From JBGVMW01 sp045125095 (GTDB lineage: Bacteria > Bacillota > Clostridia > Lachnospirales > Lachnospiraceae): a stretch of 64,000 bases of DNA. Position 1 is the stretch's first letter; the number at the start of each line of letters is the position of its first letter. Position numbers and translations under genes: made by a program. The notes beneath the pieces are model-generated. The model was not told the DNA's origin. It saw nothing but the letters and a program-made list of their open reading frames with translations, and ran no database searches. The DNA lies in NCBI GenBank assembly GCA_045125095.1, contig JBGVMW010000037.1, forward strand, positions 5,344 through 69,343, in the 5' to 3' direction. Below, one piece after another: positions 52,557-60,392 of this stretch.

Positions 52557-54182
52557 TTATGAGCGGCGTGGTTTCCTGCATTCTTCCGGAAGACTTTCTG
52601 ACCATGGCATTAAGTAATCCAGTTTTGCAGGATCTATATTTCCTTTTTCGTCACAGTGTTTTGGCAACTCTGTGAGTATATATCTGAAGTAATAATACGG
52701 ACGAAGGTTATGCAACTTTGCGGTTTCCGAAATACTATAAACCAGTGCACTTGAATGGGCTCCGTTCGCAGTGTTATGGAACATCCAGTTCTTCTTGCCA
52801 AGACAAAATGTTCGGATGGCACGTTCTGAAGCAGAATTATCAATCGGAACATCCGGATTATCAAGAAATACTTTTAGGTATTTTTCCTGATTCAGACTGT
52901 ATTTCAGTCCATCGGCTGTTTTGCCTTTTGGAAGTACCGTTGTATCGGAGAGTATTTCTTTTGCCCACGCAAAATAATCCTCAACAAGCGGTTTGATAAT
53001 CATCTGTCGCTTTTGAAGACGTTCCTGAGGTGGTAAGTCTTTTAATTTACCATCTTCTTCATAGAACCTTGCAATCCGTTCCAGAGCCTGATGTGCAATA
53101 GAGTTCTTCAATGTAGCCGGATTACTTTTATCAGCTGCCTTGATTGCATCGGCATAATCGCGTCTTGCATGTGCCCAGCAATTCGCATTTGTAACATCTG
53201 GCAACTTTTTGTCAACCAGATGATACTGACTGAGACCATCCGTAACAAGGACTCCCTTGTAGTCTTTGTAGAATTCCAGAGGGATATGATGATCACGTCC
53301 TTTCTGGTATTCATAGATTACAATGGGGCGTTCCGTGTACAGCTCACCGGAGCGATGTACCCACATGTAACACTTAGTATTGGGATGGTCGCTGTCTTCA
53401 ATGACCTGAGTCGGCGTTTCGTCTGACTGGGTAACTGGCAACTTCAACAGTTCCTGCTTCATTCGTTCTACAAAAGGAGCAAAATACTTATCCGCACATT
53501 TGACGATCCAGTTCGACATCGTTTGTTTTGAAATATTTACACCATTTCTTTCAAACTCCTGTGCAACACGGTTAAGTGCTGAAGAATTGACATATTTGAC
53601 ATTTAAGATAGAAGCCAATAATGATGGTGTAACGATACTGTTTCGAAGCAGATCCTTTGGTCTTTGACCTCTTAAGAATTCATCCTGGTGGTCACCGTCT
53701 GTGCCGACATAAACTTCTACGGTATGCAGTTCCACTGTCCAGGATTCCGGTTCGTGCCTGAGACGCTTGTATGTTTCATCCGGCATTTTTCTCCAGTTTC
53801 CTTTTCCGAAGAATGCATCCAGTTCTTCTTCGGAAACGCTATGGGTAGGTATTACATCAACCGGGAACTCTTTCAGATCCAGCTCTCGTTTGCCTTTGAT
53901 TTTCTTTTTACGGCAAGGAATCATCTCATCTGCTTCCGGTTCCGAAAGAGAGTCATCGTACATGGCATCCGCTTCATCAAAGAACGACATCTGTCCTTCG
54001 AGAACGCTCAGCTTTTCGGAGTGTTTACCAAAACGGTAACTGTTTGCAAGACGTACCTGTTCGATTAACTTCTCGATGTTGTCATTCAGCGTATCGAGCT
54101 GTCCCTGCATCGTGAGTACTATGGTAATGAGTTCCTCGCGGCTTAAGTTATTCAGTTCACCCAGTGTATGTTTCTGACTCAT
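52557..54182 (-). CDS. tnpC: IS66 transposase TnpC
   Basis: 541-aa DDE transposase of the IS66 family. It has an N-terminal leucine-zipper-like helix (TMQGQLDTLNDNIEKLIEQ), a zinc-finger/HTH region, and a catalytic domain with QSDETPTQV, LVTDGLSQYHL, NCWAHARRDYADA and the C-terminal SERAIRTFCLGKKNWMFHNTANGAHSSA box. Full length, no frameshift. G+C content is visibly higher than in the surrounding genes, as expected for a separate mobile unit. Confidence 0.95.
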   Translation of the reverse strand: MSQKHTLGELNNLSREELITIVLTMQGQLDTLNDNIEKLIEQVRLANSYRFGKHSEKLSVLEGQMSFFDEADAMYDDSLSEPEADEMIPCRKKKIKGKRELDLKEFPVDVIPTHSVSEEELDAFFGKGNWRKMPDETYKRLRHEPESWTVELHTVEVYVGTDGDHQDEFLRGQRPKDLLRNSIVTPSLLASILNVKYVNSSALNRVAQEFERNGVNISKQTMSNWIVKCADKYFAPFVERMKQELLKLPVTQSDETPTQVIEDSDHPNTKCYMWVHRSGELYTERPIVIYEYQKGRDHHIPLEFYKDYKGVLVTDGLSQYHLVDKKLPDVTNANCWAHARRDYADAIKAADKSNPATLKNSIAHQALERIARFYEEDGKLKDLPPQERLQKRQMIIKPLVEDYFAWAKEILSDTTVLPKGKTADGLKYSLNQEKYLKVFLDNPDVPIDNSASERAIRTFCLGKKNWMFHNTANGAHSSALVYSISETAKLHNLRPYYYFRYILTELPKHCDEKGNIDPAKLDYLMPWSESLPEECRKPRRS

Positions 54183-54450
54183 CTGAAAGCTCCTTTACTG
54201 ATTACCATTATACAGTAAAGTACGAAAATAAGCCAATTAGAAGGATTTCTGTTTTCGTCATTTTGCCTATGACTCAGGTGGTGTATATAACGCATATACA
54301 ACAAGGAAATATAGAGTTTTCAAGGTTCAAAAATATATTTATATCACCCGTATGCCGCCTTGAGATGCCTTATCACAGACTCTGCCTAAGCACATAAGCG
54401 AAATATATGCAGAAAAAATACCGGCAAAAAAATCTCTGTTTTGCACAAAA
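54183..54450 (-). other. Noncoding gap between tnpB and tnpC
   Basis: About 270 bases without a credible gene, within the IS. It probably carries the tnpC leader. Confidence 0.5.
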
Positions 54451-54807
54451 CTAAAATACCTTTTGAGGATTGACCTCTCTTATTTTAGGCCGGACAGGAT
54501 TCAATCCCATCATAAGCATTTCGTACTGCTCACGGGAAAGCTGCATTGCTTCCTCCGGAGTACGAGGCCATGAGAAGGAGCCGTCTTCCAATCTCTTGTA
54601 TAAAAGCAAAAATCCATTGCCCTCCCACAAGAGCCCTTTGATCCGGTCTCCGCGTCCGCCACAGAAAAGAAAGAGTACATTTTTCTCAAACGGATTCATA
54701 TCGTACTTTGTACCGATTAGTTGTGCGAGGCCATCGATTCCCTTTCGAAGATCCGTTCTTCCACAGGCAATGATAATCTTCGAAACGCCGGCTGCTTCAG
54801 CGAGCAT
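54451..54807 (-). CDS. tnpB: IS66 accessory protein TnpB
   Basis: 118-aa IS66 Orf2 protein: IIACGRTDLRKGIDGLAQLIGTKYDMNPFEKNVLFLFCGGRGDRIKGLLWEGNGFLLLYKRLE is the family signature. It is needed for transposition along with TnpA and TnpC. The ATG at 54807 overlaps the tnpA stop by 11 bases, the usual coupling. A TTG two codons earlier is less likely. Confidence 0.93.
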   Translation of the reverse strand: MLAEAAGVSKIIIACGRTDLRKGIDGLAQLIGTKYDMNPFEKNVLFLFCGGRGDRIKGLLWEGNGFLLLYKRLEDGSFSWPRTPEEAMQLSREQYEMLMMGLNPVRPKIREVNPQKVF

Positions 54808-55189
54808 GACCAATTACCTCGAACAGCTTATCAAGTAACAAATCGGATGCGGTGTTTGAAACACCAATGAGTATGGATCCGGTCTGTATGGTAATATCCG
54901 GGCGAAATCCATTTTCACTTGGTGAAATGGAATTCATAGCCGGTAGCGGAACTTCTGCAAAAGCAACTTCGCTACGCATCGTTTTCACGCATGCTGTATT
55001 AGATGAAGTTGTTGTTGCAAGCTCATAAGTTTCCTGACGTATTCTTTTGAGCCAATGATAGTAAGTCTGTTCGCAAATGTTATTCTCATCAAGCCACTGC
55101 TTGGCGGTCATGCCTTCTGGTCTTTGCAGGCATTGATTGATGATATTTTTCCAATACTGTTTGCGAACCTCGTGTGTACACTTGTCCAT
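54797..55189 (-). CDS. tnpA: IS66 accessory protein TnpA
   Basis: 130-aa IS66 Orf1-like protein with an HTH region (YWKNIINQCLQRPEGMTAKQWLDENNICEQTYYHWLKRIRQE). It likely binds the IS ends or regulates. It is the first gene of the IS, close to the right-hand inverted repeat. Confidence 0.9.
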   Translation of the reverse strand: MDKCTHEVRKQYWKNIINQCLQRPEGMTAKQWLDENNICEQTYYHWLKRIRQETYELATTTSSNTACVKTMRSEVAFAEVPLPAMNSISPSENGFRPDITIQTGSILIGVSNTASDLLLDKLFEVIGHAR

Positions 55190-55295
55190 TTGATTAGCCT
55201 CCTATAAAAACTACAAAAACTCCAAAGAGTTTTTAGATTTTTTATAGTATGGCACAAAGTCAAGCTTGAGTTAAGGCGAGTGGTTTGACGTTTAC

Positions 55296-55303
55296 GATTA
55301 AGT
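55296..55303 (+). repeat. IS66 target-site duplication, right
   Basis: GATTAAGT, matching 52503-52510. Confidence 0.92.
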
Positions 55304-55337
55304 CTCCAGAAAGATAAAAATTTCTGGAGATTTTTTT
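55303..55337 (+). terminator. Backbone terminator, second copy
   Basis: TCTCCAGAAA and TTTCTGGAGA form a 10-bp stem, then seven T. Nearly the same hairpin as at 40330, also preceded by GATTAAG. With the IS removed, this would be the junction between cargo 2 and the backbone. Confidence 0.85.
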
Positions 55338-55344
55338 GTGCCCA

Positions 55345-55377
55345 TTTAGTAATGAGAATTTTTTCAACCCAAATGTA
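55345..55377 (+). repeat. 33-bp dispersed repeat, copy 5 of 5
   Basis: TTTAGTAATGAGAAT then TTTTTCAACCCAAATGTA. It lies eight bases after the terminator, as at 27339, and 85 bases before the pilin-like gene. Confidence 0.9.
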
Positions 55378-55462
55378 TTGTGAAGGCAGCGAGGAACTGA
55401 TGGAGCAACAAGCATTGGAACCAAGCCAAATTCAAATACGGCAAGGAAAGGAGAAAAAGTTC

Positions 55463-55684
55463 ATGAGAAATGTAATCACGAAACTTGATATGGCAGTTTT
55501 GAAGGCAAAGACAGCACTTATGCAGAAGAAAGAAGCAAGCGACCAGCTCATCGTAATGTTCATCATTATCGCAGTAGCAGCCGGAATCGCAGGACTTCTC
55601 TACATTTTCGCAACAGGAACCTTGCTTCCAAACTTCCAGACCAAGCTCACAAACTTGATCAATAACTGGTTCAATCATTCATAA
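55463..55684 (+). CDS. Pilin-like single-span protein, 73 aa
   Basis: Short protein with a basic-amphipathic start (KLDMAVLKAKTALMQKKEASDQ), a hydrophobic helix LIVMFIIIAVAAGIAGLLYIFATG and a short polar tail. It resembles small pilin-like proteins (DUF6133 type) of clostridial conjugative elements. The ATG at 55463 has AAAGGAGAAAAAG before it and is preferred to the in-frame ATG codons at 55352 and 55400. It may be the pilin of the transfer apparatus and a substrate of the A24 peptidase. Confidence 0.65.
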   Translation: MRNVITKLDMAVLKAKTALMQKKEASDQLIVMFIIIAVAAGIAGLLYIFATGTLLPNFQTKLTNLINNWFNHS

Positions 55685-55693
55685 GGAGGTTGT

Positions 55694-56698
55694 ATGAACG
55701 CAGGAGAACGAGCCATCGTCAAAGAAGAAAGACGATTGGAAAAAGAAAGAAAGCGTCGCATCGAACTGGCAAACAGAATGCTCATCCCGGTGGGTGGAAA
55801 AACCCTTGAAAGTATAGGTTTAATCGCCATTGATCCAAGCGGAGTATTTCGCTTTATGGGAAACAGATGGCTAAAAATCTATGAGATTTGTGGAGTAAAT
55901 GAGAAGCTGGTTGATGCAATAGCAGATGTTTCTGGTCGTGTCCGCATCACCTTCTATATTAGTGAAAATGGCAGGGAAACCTGCCATCTCACACTAATTG
56001 AACAAGGGGAGGTTTATGAGGAAGTTCGACAGAAATCGACAGAGGATGAAGCTGTGCTTCAAAAAGTGTGCAGTATGCATCCACTTAGTGTAGATGAAGC
56101 AATGAATCACATTGCTAGTAATTTTTATAAGGATATTCGATTTTCCTATGCATCCTTTGTAAGAGGGAAAAAGGATTGGAAGAAGGAGTGCTTTTTAGAG
56201 GTTAGGGAAGACGCTACTGGTTTTGAGGCAGGAAGACTCTTTGGAGAAAGTTTATCCGCTCTTCACTTTCCTATGGAAATGAAAGAGGGATTACTTAAGG
56301 ATTTAAAATCGCTTGGCTGTCCATTGTATTTTGCTGTAGATATGAATTCTTTAACAGAAGAGGAACAGGAAGATTTTAGGAGAGCACTTGAAAAGAAATA
56401 TAACAGAAGACTTATGACTACAGAGACTGGGGATTATATCAATCAATCCTTATCCATCATTCTTTTGTGTGATTCGAAAGATGCAAGGAAGATTGTAGAA
56501 GAGACATTGATCTCAATCTTTCTTAAATACGGAGCCACTATTGCTCCGAGTTTTCATAATCAGCAGAGGTTAATGGAAAGCTGTATGAGTCTAGGTCTGT
56601 TAGAGAGTGGGCTCATCAGAAATACCAAAAGTAACGCAGCGAAAGCACTATTAGGAAGGGAAGGTGAGGCAGATGGAGATGCCAAAGTCGAAATATGA
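55694..56698 (+). CDS. Conjugation-module protein, 334 aa, unknown
   Basis: Soluble protein starting with a highly charged helix (REERRLEKERKRRIELANRM-like Lys/Arg/Glu stretch). A mixed alpha/beta middle and a C-terminal FLKYGATIAPSFHNQQRLMESCMSLGLLESG region follow. Its layout resembles the N-terminal non-ATPase part of VirB4-like proteins, and the real VirB4 follows with a 26-base overlap. It may be a VirB4 partner. AAGGAGGTTGT ribosome site. No firm family. Confidence 0.6.
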   Translation: MNAGERAIVKEERRLEKERKRRIELANRMLIPVGGKTLESIGLIAIDPSGVFRFMGNRWLKIYEICGVNEKLVDAIADVSGRVRITFYISENGRETCHLTLIEQGEVYEEVRQKSTEDEAVLQKVCSMHPLSVDEAMNHIASNFYKDIRFSYASFVRGKKDWKKECFLEVREDATGFEAGRLFGESLSALHFPMEMKEGLLKDLKSLGCPLYFAVDMNSLTEEEQEDFRRALEKKYNRRLMTTETGDYINQSLSIILLCDSKDARKIVEETLISIFLKYGATIAPSFHNQQRLMESCMSLGLLESGLIRNTKSNAAKALLGREGEADGDAKVEI

Positions 56699-59165
56699 TC
56701 AGACCAAGGTAAATGATACACCAAGAGTTGTGGAACTTGCTTCGGTTCAGGATGTGTTTTCCATTGTGAGCATAGAAGAGTCTGGCATTTTCGAATTGCC
56801 GGATAAACGATTTTCAAAGCTGTATGCACTTAGCGATATTAATTTTGCTGGGGTGACAGATGAAGAACAGAAAGGTATCATTATCAATTTTTCAAAAGTG
56901 TTAAAGGCGATGCCATGCAGATTTTCTTATACTGTGGCAAACGAGAGAGTGGATGAAAGACAGTTTCATGAGAAGGTACTGTATCGCATGAAAAATGATA
57001 AGTACGATACCTTGCGTAAGTCCTATAACAAAGTGATTGCAGATAAGGTAAGTGATGCAAAGCAGGGGCTGTATCAGACGATTTATCTGACGCTCACGAT
57101 TAAGGCGGATGATATGGCAGATGCCAAGAGCACCTTTTCTTCTATGGAGAGTGCAATCCGGTCTGCATTTGTAGGAATCGGAATCAATGGCATACAGGGT
57201 TCTGTTATGAGAAGTGTTGGAATCAATGAGAGAATGCAGCTTCTATATAACTTAACTCATGTAGGAATTGATAGTAATTATAAATTCAATTTTGAAGATG
57301 AGATAAGGGCGAGACATGACTGGATCAATATTATTTCTCCTGCAGCCATTTGTTTTGAGAATGAGTGTTTTAGAATCAATGGTCAGGTTGGAAAAGTGTA
57401 CTTTGTAGAGGAATTTCCCAAAAGCTTGGAGAGTGATATTGTTGCGGCGCTTATCAAGATTAACTGTACCAGCTTTATTACAGTAGCAAATGAGCTTTTG
57501 GATATCTCCGGTTTTAAGCAAGAGATAGCAAGGAAGTATATGGCTGTTGGTATGAAGATCGAAAATGAGAAGCAAAGAAACCGTAACAATAATGACTATT
57601 TAGCAGATGCATCCACAAAGCTGTTGAATGAAAAAGATAAGCTGGATGCCTTTTCGAAAGCCCTTGATACGGATGATGACCATTATTTCAACAGTACAAT
57701 GCTTATTTTTATCCAGGCAAAAGATGATGCAGAGCTTGCACAGATTGAAGAGAAGCTGATGAATGCAGCATCGCTTAAATCTATTAAGCTTAAGAGTTGT
57801 TTTGGAAAGCAAAGGCAGGCACTTAATTCTGTACTCCCACTTGGAATACAGGAGTTTAAGCGAGTGGTGAATCTGTCTAGTTCCTGTCTTGCAATGCTGA
57901 TGCCGTTTAAGACACAGGAATTAAATGATGAGAATGGCATTTATTATGGAATCAATCAGCTTTCTCAAAATGCAATCTTTGCTGATAAGAAAAAGCTAAA
58001 AAACCATAATGGTCTGATTCTCGGACAGAGCGGGTCCGGAAAGTCGGTGTTTGCTAAGTCAGAGATTATTAGTACCTTTACCAATTATGATGAGGACCAG
58101 ATTATTATCATCGATCCACAGTCTGAATATGGAAGTCTTGCGGGTGTCACAGATGGAACGGTGATTTCTTTTGACAGTTCCAAGGAATTTTATCTTAATC
58201 CAATGGATGTGGATTTTGAGGGGGCTGACTATGGAAGACTGCAGGAGATTGTGGCAGAAAAGGCAGACTTTATTCTGACATTGTTATCTAGCTGCCTTAA
58301 AAGAGATATTTTATCGGAAGAGCAGGGGGTGATTGATAAGGTCATTGACAGAGTTTATTTCGAGAACTATGCCATGAGAAAAAGGCTAAATGGTTTTGGG
58401 GAAAGTACATCCGAGTTTGATATTCCGGCTTATATGAGAACGGAAACAAAGGGACTTCTTAAGGCAACCGAGCTTAGTAATGAAGAGCAGATTAGAGCCT
58501 ATTCCCCAACCTTACAGGATATCTATCAGGGACTAAAAGATTATGGAAATGAGATTGGGACACACCTTGCAGCTGCAATGGAAATCTTTGTAAATGGTTC
58601 GCTGAATCTGTTTAATCACAGGACAAATGTGGATTTGAGCAATCGATTCATTGTGTTTGATCTATCCGGTCTTAAAGAAAATCTTAGGGTGACATCCATG
58701 CTTATTATGATGGAAACAGTAAGATGTGCCATAAAGTCAAATGCAGCAAAAGGCAGATGGACGCATTTATACATTGATGAGTTCCACGAGCTTTTGGCGA
58801 TTGAGCAGGTGGCAGGATTTGTGCTTAGACTCTGGAAAGAGATTCGAAAAATGAGTGGGATCTTAAACGGAATCACCCAGAACATGTCAGATCTTCTGAA
58901 TAACGAGAATGGTGGCAAGTTGCAGGCTATTCTTTCAAACACAGAATATTTTGCACTGCTTAGCCAATCAACACTTGATAAGGAAAAGCTGATGCAGTTT
59001 TTGCCAAATATCAGTGCAGCAATGTTTAACTTTGTTGATAATGCAGACAGTGGTACAGGGTTGATACGAATGGGACCGGTTACAGTTCCGTTTGATATGA
59101 GAATGAGCACGGAGTGTGAAATTTATAAGATTGTAAATACAGATGGAGGTGGCTATGGAGTTTAA
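56673..59165 (+). CDS. virB4: VirB4-like conjugation ATPase
   Basis: 830-aa ATPase of the type IV secretion system. Walker A LILGQSGSGKSVFAKSEII is near residue 450 and Walker B HLYIDEFHELLA near 700, followed by NGITQNMSDLLN and the ALLSQSTLDKEKL region typical of VirB4/TraE/TrbE proteins. It energises assembly and transfer at the membrane. The ATG at 56673 is preferred to GTG 56664. It overlaps the NlpC/P60 gene by 11 bases. Confidence 0.93.
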   Translation: MEMPKSKYDQTKVNDTPRVVELASVQDVFSIVSIEESGIFELPDKRFSKLYALSDINFAGVTDEEQKGIIINFSKVLKAMPCRFSYTVANERVDERQFHEKVLYRMKNDKYDTLRKSYNKVIADKVSDAKQGLYQTIYLTLTIKADDMADAKSTFSSMESAIRSAFVGIGINGIQGSVMRSVGINERMQLLYNLTHVGIDSNYKFNFEDEIRARHDWINIISPAAICFENECFRINGQVGKVYFVEEFPKSLESDIVAALIKINCTSFITVANELLDISGFKQEIARKYMAVGMKIENEKQRNRNNNDYLADASTKLLNEKDKLDAFSKALDTDDDHYFNSTMLIFIQAKDDAELAQIEEKLMNAASLKSIKLKSCFGKQRQALNSVLPLGIQEFKRVVNLSSSCLAMLMPFKTQELNDENGIYYGINQLSQNAIFADKKKLKNHNGLILGQSGSGKSVFAKSEIISTFTNYDEDQIIIIDPQSEYGSLAGVTDGTVISFDSSKEFYLNPMDVDFEGADYGRLQEIVAEKADFILTLLSSCLKRDILSEEQGVIDKVIDRVYFENYAMRKRLNGFGESTSEFDIPAYMRTETKGLLKATELSNEEQIRAYSPTLQDIYQGLKDYGNEIGTHLAAAMEIFVNGSLNLFNHRTNVDLSNRFIVFDLSGLKENLRVTSMLIMMETVRCAIKSNAAKGRWTHLYIDEFHELLAIEQVAGFVLRLWKEIRKMSGILNGITQNMSDLLNNENGGKLQAILSNTEYFALLSQSTLDKEKLMQFLPNISAAMFNFVDNADSGTGLIRMGPVTVPFDMRMSTECEIYKIVNTDGGGYGV

Positions 59166-60375
59166 CAGTTCAGCAGCTACTTTTTCCAAGAAGGATCATT
59201 TCAGCGATGCTATGAAGCGTTTTGTGTCGGAAGAGGCAGCTATTTTTACCACGGAGGGTGAGGATGCTGCCTCAGCTTCTATGGACAGAACAGCAGAAAA
59301 GCTGGTTCGATTCTCTGCAGATAAGAACAAAGCCAATGTGAAGGAACAGAAGCGTATCTTAGGAATCATTGGGGATAAAAAGGAGCAGATAAAGCAGAGC
59401 GAAAGGATTCAGGGAGAAACGAAGCAAGGAGAGTCGAAATTTGATGGAAGTTCTGGTACCGGATTTTCGAAGGAAGCAGGTGCTTCTAGTTCTGGGGCAA
59501 GTGGGAAAGAGAAGAAAGAATTGTCTTCTGCAGAAAAGTCTGCCAAGAAGACCAAATCCAAGGAGACAAGGAAGGCTGCCACAAAGACTGCAGTTGCAAA
59601 TTTCTTGAAGGCAAAAGCGGATATGTCAAATGATTTGGTGTCAGATAAGGTCAGTGGAGATGCCATGAAAGATGGAAACACAGGACTTGTAAAGACATTA
59701 ACGACACTGATTAATCCTATGACCTATCTAAAGAAGTGGGTTGCAAAGATTGGAGCCATGATTGCACCATACATTCTTATTTTTGTCAGTGTAGCAGCTG
59801 TAGTTCTCATTATAATTTCTCTTTTGTTTAGCGTGTTACAGCCGATTGCAGAGGTGGGAGAAGCATTATCTAATTTCATCGGATTCTTTACTGGAGATGA
59901 TGGTGGGCTGAGAAATACCGCTTTTACAGATGATGAGATTGATGAGATTGTTGCAAATGCCGGAGCAGAAGAGGAAAGAGAAACGGTGATTCGATATGCA
60001 CTGTCGAAAGTTGGATATCCATATAGTCAGGAGAATCGAACCAGTGGAAGTGCATATGACTGTAGCTCTTTAGCTTACTACTCATGGAGAGAAGCGGGAG
60101 TGGATATAAGCTATGGCACAGATTACCCGCCCACTGCAGCGGAGGGAGCAAGGATGCTTGAAAGTCATGGTAAGAAGCTTTCGACCTTTGACCTAAAGCC
60201 AGGAGATTTGGTTTTTTATGGAGGCGATGCCAACGGAAGATATATGGGGATTTATCATGTTGCGATTTATGTAGGAAATGGCATGGCGGTGGAAGCACTA
60301 AATGAAGACTATGGAGTGGTATATCAAAAACTTAGAACAAATAAAGCCTGTATGGTATGCAGGCCAAACATGTAG
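59155..60375 (+). CDS. NlpC/P60 cell-wall hydrolase of the transfer apparatus
   Basis: 406-aa protein. A Lys/Ser-rich cytoplasmic N-terminal region (1-190) is followed by a strong transmembrane helix (APYILIFVSVAAVVLIIISLLFSVL, about 202-226) and an external NlpC/P60 domain. The catalytic Cys is in AYDCSSLAYYSW (about 302), and the His in IYHVAIYVGNG (about 366). It opens peptidoglycan so the mating channel can pass, like the VirB1-type hydrolases of Gram-positive elements. No second muramidase domain is visible. It starts after GGAGGTGGCT. Confidence 0.9.
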   Translation: MEFNSSAATFSKKDHFSDAMKRFVSEEAAIFTTEGEDAASASMDRTAEKLVRFSADKNKANVKEQKRILGIIGDKKEQIKQSERIQGETKQGESKFDGSSGTGFSKEAGASSSGASGKEKKELSSAEKSAKKTKSKETRKAATKTAVANFLKAKADMSNDLVSDKVSGDAMKDGNTGLVKTLTTLINPMTYLKKWVAKIGAMIAPYILIFVSVAAVVLIIISLLFSVLQPIAEVGEALSNFIGFFTGDDGGLRNTAFTDDEIDEIVANAGAEEERETVIRYALSKVGYPYSQENRTSGSAYDCSSLAYYSWREAGVDISYGTDYPPTAAEGARMLESHGKKLSTFDLKPGDLVFYGGDANGRYMGIYHVAIYVGNGMAVEALNEDYGVVYQKLRTNKACMVCRPNM

Positions 60376-60392
60376 GAAAGGAGATTAAACGC

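Larger units (their letters stand above)
52511..55295 (-). mobile_element. IS66-family insertion sequence, complete
   Basis: 2785-bp element bounded by imperfect terminal inverted repeats that start GTAAACGTCAAACCA and continue to CGCCT (20 of 22 positions match). It is flanked by an 8-bp direct duplication, GATTAAGT. It carries three genes on the minus strand in the standard order tnpA, tnpB, tnpC. Intact ends, matching duplication and open frames indicate recent insertion. It lies between cargo 2 and the backbone terminator at 55303. Confidence 0.95.

Noticed and set aside
52718..54838. Several plus-strand open frames across the IS66 element
   Set aside because: They lie opposite the intact tnpA, tnpB and tnpC genes and have no recognisable domain, so they are mirror frames of coding DNA.
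55352..55462. Longer starts for the pilin-like protein
   Set aside because: The extension begins inside the 33-bp repeat. The ATG at 55463 has the proper ribosome site and gives the small pilin-like size.
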